From NCBI GenBank assembly GCA_023255095.1, contig JALRJJ010000109.1, forward strand, positions 1-8,946: a stretch of 8,946 nucleotides of DNA, read 5' to 3'. This stretch comes from a bacterium. Its GTDB lineage: Bacteria; Fidelibacterota; Marinisomatia; Marinisomatales; Marinisomataceae. Shown piece by piece: positions 6,360 to 8,946 of this stretch; position 1 is the stretch's first letter, and every line of letters begins with the position of its first letter. The notes beneath the pieces are model-generated. The model worked only from the letters and a program-made list of their open reading frames with translations, made no database searches and was not told the DNA's origin. Position numbers and translations under genes: made by a program.

Positions 6360-8048
6360 ATGTTAAGAGCCTATTGTTTTTGCCTTCTTTTGTTTGGTTT
6401 TATTCTTAATATCAATGCAAGGTCTTTTGAAGAAGAGATTTTATATTTTGTATTACCCGATAGATTCTCTAATGGTGATCCTCTTAATGATCGAGGCTTT
6501 TATAGTGGCGGCATTAAAGATCACGGCTTTGATCCCATGAATAAAGGATATTATCACGGTGGAGACCTTGCGGGCTTAACAGACAAGCTCTCATACATTA
6601 AAAACTTAGGTGCAACTGCTGTTTGGCTGGCGCCTATTTATAAAAATAAAGTACTGCAAGGTCCTGCTCATGATGATTCAACTGGGTATCATGGTTATTG
6701 GACAACTGATTTTTATCAAGTCGATCCACATTTTGGGACTAATGAAGAATTTAAAAATTTTGTCTCAAAAGCACATAAGATTGGTTTAAAGGTCTATTTA
6801 GATACGATAGTGAATCATACAGCTGACATTATAAAAATCGAGCAATGCCAAACATTAGCAGAGCCATATAAATACTGCCCATATCAGTATTTTGCAGATT
6901 CTAAGGACGGAGATCCAAATCGATACAAGCCAATAATTTTTCCATATGAACCCTTAAAAAATCCACCAGAACTTAATGACCCTTCGCTGTATAACAATCG
7001 AGGTGATTCTAATTGGTTTGGAGAGGGGTCGGTATTTGGTGATTTTAGCGGACTGGATGATCTTGATACTACAAATCCAAGGGTTCTAACACTCATGTTG
7101 GCAATACATAAGTTTTGGATGCGTGAATTTGGAATCGATGGATTTCGGATTGATACTGTAAGGCACGTTAACGATAGCTTTTGGCACCAATTTCTTCCTG
7201 AAATATACCAATTTGCAGAATCTCTTGGTAAAGATAATTTTTTTATTTTTGGCGAAGCTGCTTTTCCAGAAGTAGAGCTCCTAGCAGCTTATCAAAGGAG
7301 TTCCGGTTTCACTCATTTGCTAGATTTTCCCTTTTCACGTTCTGCAATAGATTATCTGACGGAGAAAATTTCTGCTCATCAGTTTCAGAATATTTTTACT
7401 GCTGATAGTGTTTATGAAGGCGGTCAAGAGATCGCAAGCCAATTTCCTACTTTTATTAGCAATCATGATCACGGTCGTATAGGACATTTTTTGTATGAAG
7501 AAGATTTCTCGCAGCAAGCTATTGAGCAAAAAGCAATCCTAGCTAATGTTCTGCTATTCACGGCAAGGGGTGTGCCAACTATTTATTACGGAGATGAGCA
7601 AGGCTTTGTGGGAGATGGATGGGACAAAGATGCAAGAGAGGATATGTTTCCATCTAAAGTTTCTAGCTATATTGATAATCCAACCATACTTGGAGCCTCT
7701 TCAAAAGAAGATAATTTCAATGAGAGTCATCCACTTTATACATTGATTGCAAGGCTCAGTGAATTAAGAAAAGCATTACCGGCCTTAAAATATGGATTCC
7801 AAGAAACAGTTTTTGCTTCTGATACTTCAGGACTTTACATATTCAAGCGTTCTTTTAAAAATCAAACTGTCTTGGTTGGTCTTAACAATTCTCCTGAAAA
7901 GTGGGTAGGTAACTTAGCATTTGAGGACGCCTTTTCTGAGGTTGATGATTGGCATGGAAGTTGTAGAAGTCGATGGGACTCAAAAAGCGAAACATTTAAA
8001 AACATGGAGCTAGATTCTTATGATTACTTTATCTGCATTCTTAAGTAA
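6360..8048 (+). CDS. Secreted GH13 alpha-amylase-family glycoside hydrolase
   Basis: This 562-residue GH13 enzyme would hydrolyse (or transglycosylate) alpha-1,4 bonds of starch-like glucans or maltodextrins. Residues 1-21 form a signal peptide (MLRAYCFCLLLFGFILNINA), so it acts in the periplasm or outside. All four conserved GH13 regions are intact: DTIVNH (D148-H153), GFRIDTVRH with nucleophile D265, FGEA with acid/base E299, and FISNHD with D370. A sizeable insert with C163 and C173, a possible disulfide, follows region I. A C-terminal beta-sandwich covers roughly 470-562 and has two further Cys. The exact subfamily, and whether it is an alpha-amylase, a neopullulanase/cyclomaltodextrinase or a maltogenic enzyme, cannot be told from the sequence. 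It follows GH97 after 14 bases without a clear Shine-Dalgarno; its 3' end overlaps the esterase start by 29 bases. Confidence 0.93.
   Translation: MLRAYCFCLLLFGFILNINARSFEEEILYFVLPDRFSNGDPLNDRGFYSGGIKDHGFDPMNKGYYHGGDLAGLTDKLSYIKNLGATAVWLAPIYKNKVLQGPAHDDSTGYHGYWTTDFYQVDPHFGTNEEFKNFVSKAHKIGLKVYLDTIVNHTADIIKIEQCQTLAEPYKYCPYQYFADSKDGDPNRYKPIIFPYEPLKNPPELNDPSLYNNRGDSNWFGEGSVFGDFSGLDDLDTTNPRVLTLMLAIHKFWMREFGIDGFRIDTVRHVNDSFWHQFLPEIYQFAESLGKDNFFIFGEAAFPEVELLAAYQRSSGFTHLLDFPFSRSAIDYLTEKISAHQFQNIFTADSVYEGGQEIASQFPTFISNHDHGRIGHFLYEEDFSQQAIEQKAILANVLLFTARGVPTIYYGDEQGFVGDGWDKDAREDMFPSKVSSYIDNPTILGASSKEDNFNESHPLYTLIARLSELRKALPALKYGFQETVFASDTSGLYIFKRSFKNQTVLVGLNNSPEKWVGNLAFEDAFSEVDDWHGSCRSRWDSKSETFKNMELDSYDYFICILK
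8006..8009 (+). promoter_or_regulatory. Ribosome binding site of the esterase, inside the GH13 gene
   Basis: GGAG lies ten bases before the ATG at 8020 and within the GH13 coding sequence. It supports the overlapping start, which is also the only Met ahead of the hydrophobic signal sequence. Confidence 0.5.
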
Positions 8049-8913
8049 GATTGCTGCAGCAATATTTTTTTTTATAGCAATTGCGTCTCTAGATTTATCT
8101 GCTATCAATATTTCAGCAGGGCAAATTTCAACTCATAGTATTGATTCTGAATATATAGGAACTAGGAGCTTTAATATCTTTACTCCCGCGGGGGTTGTTC
8201 TTTCGAATAGCACCAAAGTCATTTATATGCATGATGGTCAAATGCTATTTGATAAATCTAATACCTGGAATAATCAAGAATGGATGGTTGATGAAGTAAG
8301 CAATAAGGTTGTCGCTGAGAATGGCTTAAACTTTATTGTTGTGGGCATTATGAATGCAGGATCTGAGAAAAGGTGGTTTGAATACTTTCCACAAAAAGCC
8401 TTAACCGTTCAGCAAAAAGAAATAGCAGATCAAGAATTTACTGCTGATAATTATTTAAATTTTTTGACCAAGGAACTTAAACCCTTTTTATTAAACAGTA
8501 TGAATGTATCGAGAAATTCTGATGATCATTTTCTAATGGGCTCTAGTATGGGAGGATTAATCTCAATGTATGGAGTTATTGAAAAGCAAGATGAATTTGG
8601 AGGATTTGCCGCGATATCTACTCATTGGCCAGGTGGAGATCCTGATGATACCAAAGAGCTTGATCAATCAATTCAACAATATTTGAATAACAACTTTCTT
8701 AGACTCAACAATAAAAGAATATATTTTGATTATGGCACTAAAACTCTTGATGCCTATTATGAGCAATATCAAAAAGAGGTTGATAGAAAGTTTTCTTTAG
8801 AGCTTCAAAAGCAAAATAGATATCAATCAATAAAATTTGATGGAGCATCTCATGATGAAAATTCATGGTCTCAAAGAATTCATATTCCATTGGAGTTTTT
8901 ACTTGATGAATAG
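8020..8913 (+). CDS. Secreted alpha/beta-hydrolase, putative esterase (PF00756/esterase D-like)
   Basis: This 297-residue serine hydrolase belongs to the putative-esterase family that includes Fes, feruloyl esterases and S-formylglutathione hydrolase. A signal peptide covers about residues 1-28 (hydrophobic core AAAIFFFIAIASLDLSA). Landmarks are the family's MHDGQMLFD block, the nucleophile elbow G174-S-S-M-G178 with Ser176, D237 in the FDYG strand, and H278 in GASHDENSW, giving a complete Ser-Asp-His triad. The Asp assignment is by position. It overlaps the end of the GH13 gene by 29 bases in another frame, and its own stop lies inside the start of the next gene, so translation is probably coupled. 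Secretion together with GH97 and GH13 suggests it acts on an acylated or ester-bearing glucan fragment. This substrate is an inference, and related proteins have many substrates. The family call is solid and the function is open. Confidence 0.85.
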   Translation: MITLSAFLSKIAAAIFFFIAIASLDLSAINISAGQISTHSIDSEYIGTRSFNIFTPAGVVLSNSTKVIYMHDGQMLFDKSNTWNNQEWMVDEVSNKVVAENGLNFIVVGIMNAGSEKRWFEYFPQKALTVQQKEIADQEFTADNYLNFLTKELKPFLLNSMNVSRNSDDHFLMGSSMGGLISMYGVIEKQDEFGGFAAISTHWPGGDPDDTKELDQSIQQYLNNNFLRLNNKRIYFDYGTKTLDAYYEQYQKEVDRKFSLELQKQNRYQSIKFDGASHDENSWSQRIHIPLEFLLDE

Positions 8914-8946
8914 AGTTTTGTTATCAATTCTTTTATTTTTGGTGCT
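8906..8946 (+). CDS. Start of a further exported protein, cut by the window edge
   Basis: An ATG at 8906 overlaps the esterase stop by eight bases and opens a frame reading MNRVLLSILLFLV to the window end. A positively charged start followed by an uninterrupted hydrophobic stretch is a signal peptide or lipoprotein signal. A GGAG ribosome site lies ten bases upstream at 8892-8895. It is the fifth gene of the plus-strand series, and with the same export pattern it is likely another envelope protein of the same pathway, perhaps a further glycosidase. Nothing of the mature part is visible, so its function cannot be called. Confidence 0.55.
   Translation, partial: MNRVLLSILLFLV

Noticed and set aside
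1..8946. CRISPR array, tRNA/rRNA, insertion sequence, phage or defence genes
   Set aside because: No spaced repeats, structural-RNA sequence, terminal inverted repeats, transposase or integrase motifs were seen on either strand. By eye, base composition looks uniform across the genes.

Overview
The window is AT-rich, densely coded and looks like a piece of a marine-type gammaproteobacterial genome. The basis is a proteobacterial TonB-dependent receptor of the Xanthomonas/Caulobacter-like kind, with an EEIVVTG TonB box and no SusD partner. Around it are a lipoprotein GH97, very short spacers and low GC. A SAR86-like or similar streamlined lineage would fit, but this is an inference from style, not from a marker gene.

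Layout. The left part (1-1314) is on the minus strand and reads leftwards: an AraC-family regulator with a cupin-type sensor domain (430-1314), a SemiSWEET small sugar transporter (179-433) joined to it by an ATGA stop/start overlap, and the start of an unidentified membrane protein that runs off the left edge (1-148). A 139-base divergent control region (1315-1453) carries a perfect tandem 10-bp repeat. The right part is one plus-strand gene series: TonB-dependent outer-membrane receptor (1454-4219), a 77-base spacer holding two hairpins, SusB-type GH97 alpha-glucosidase lipoprotein (4297-6345), secreted GH13 alpha-amylase-family enzyme (6360-8048), secreted alpha/beta-hydrolase esterase (8020-8913), and the first 13 codons of a further exported protein (8906 onwards).

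How it may work together (inference). The genes form a small alpha-glucan (starch, glycogen or maltodextrin) utilisation locus. The receptor would import oligosaccharides across the outer membrane. GH13 would cut internal alpha-glucosidic bonds. GH97, which carries the residues of the inverting SusB group, would release glucose from chain ends. The esterase may remove acyl groups or act on a linked ester. SemiSWEET is the only recognisable inner-membrane sugar carrier in the window, and the divergent AraC-type protein is the obvious candidate regulator. The parts belong to known families. The less usual points are the coupling of a SemiSWEET to the regulator, the esterase inside an alpha-glucan cassette, and the unassigned regulatory structures.
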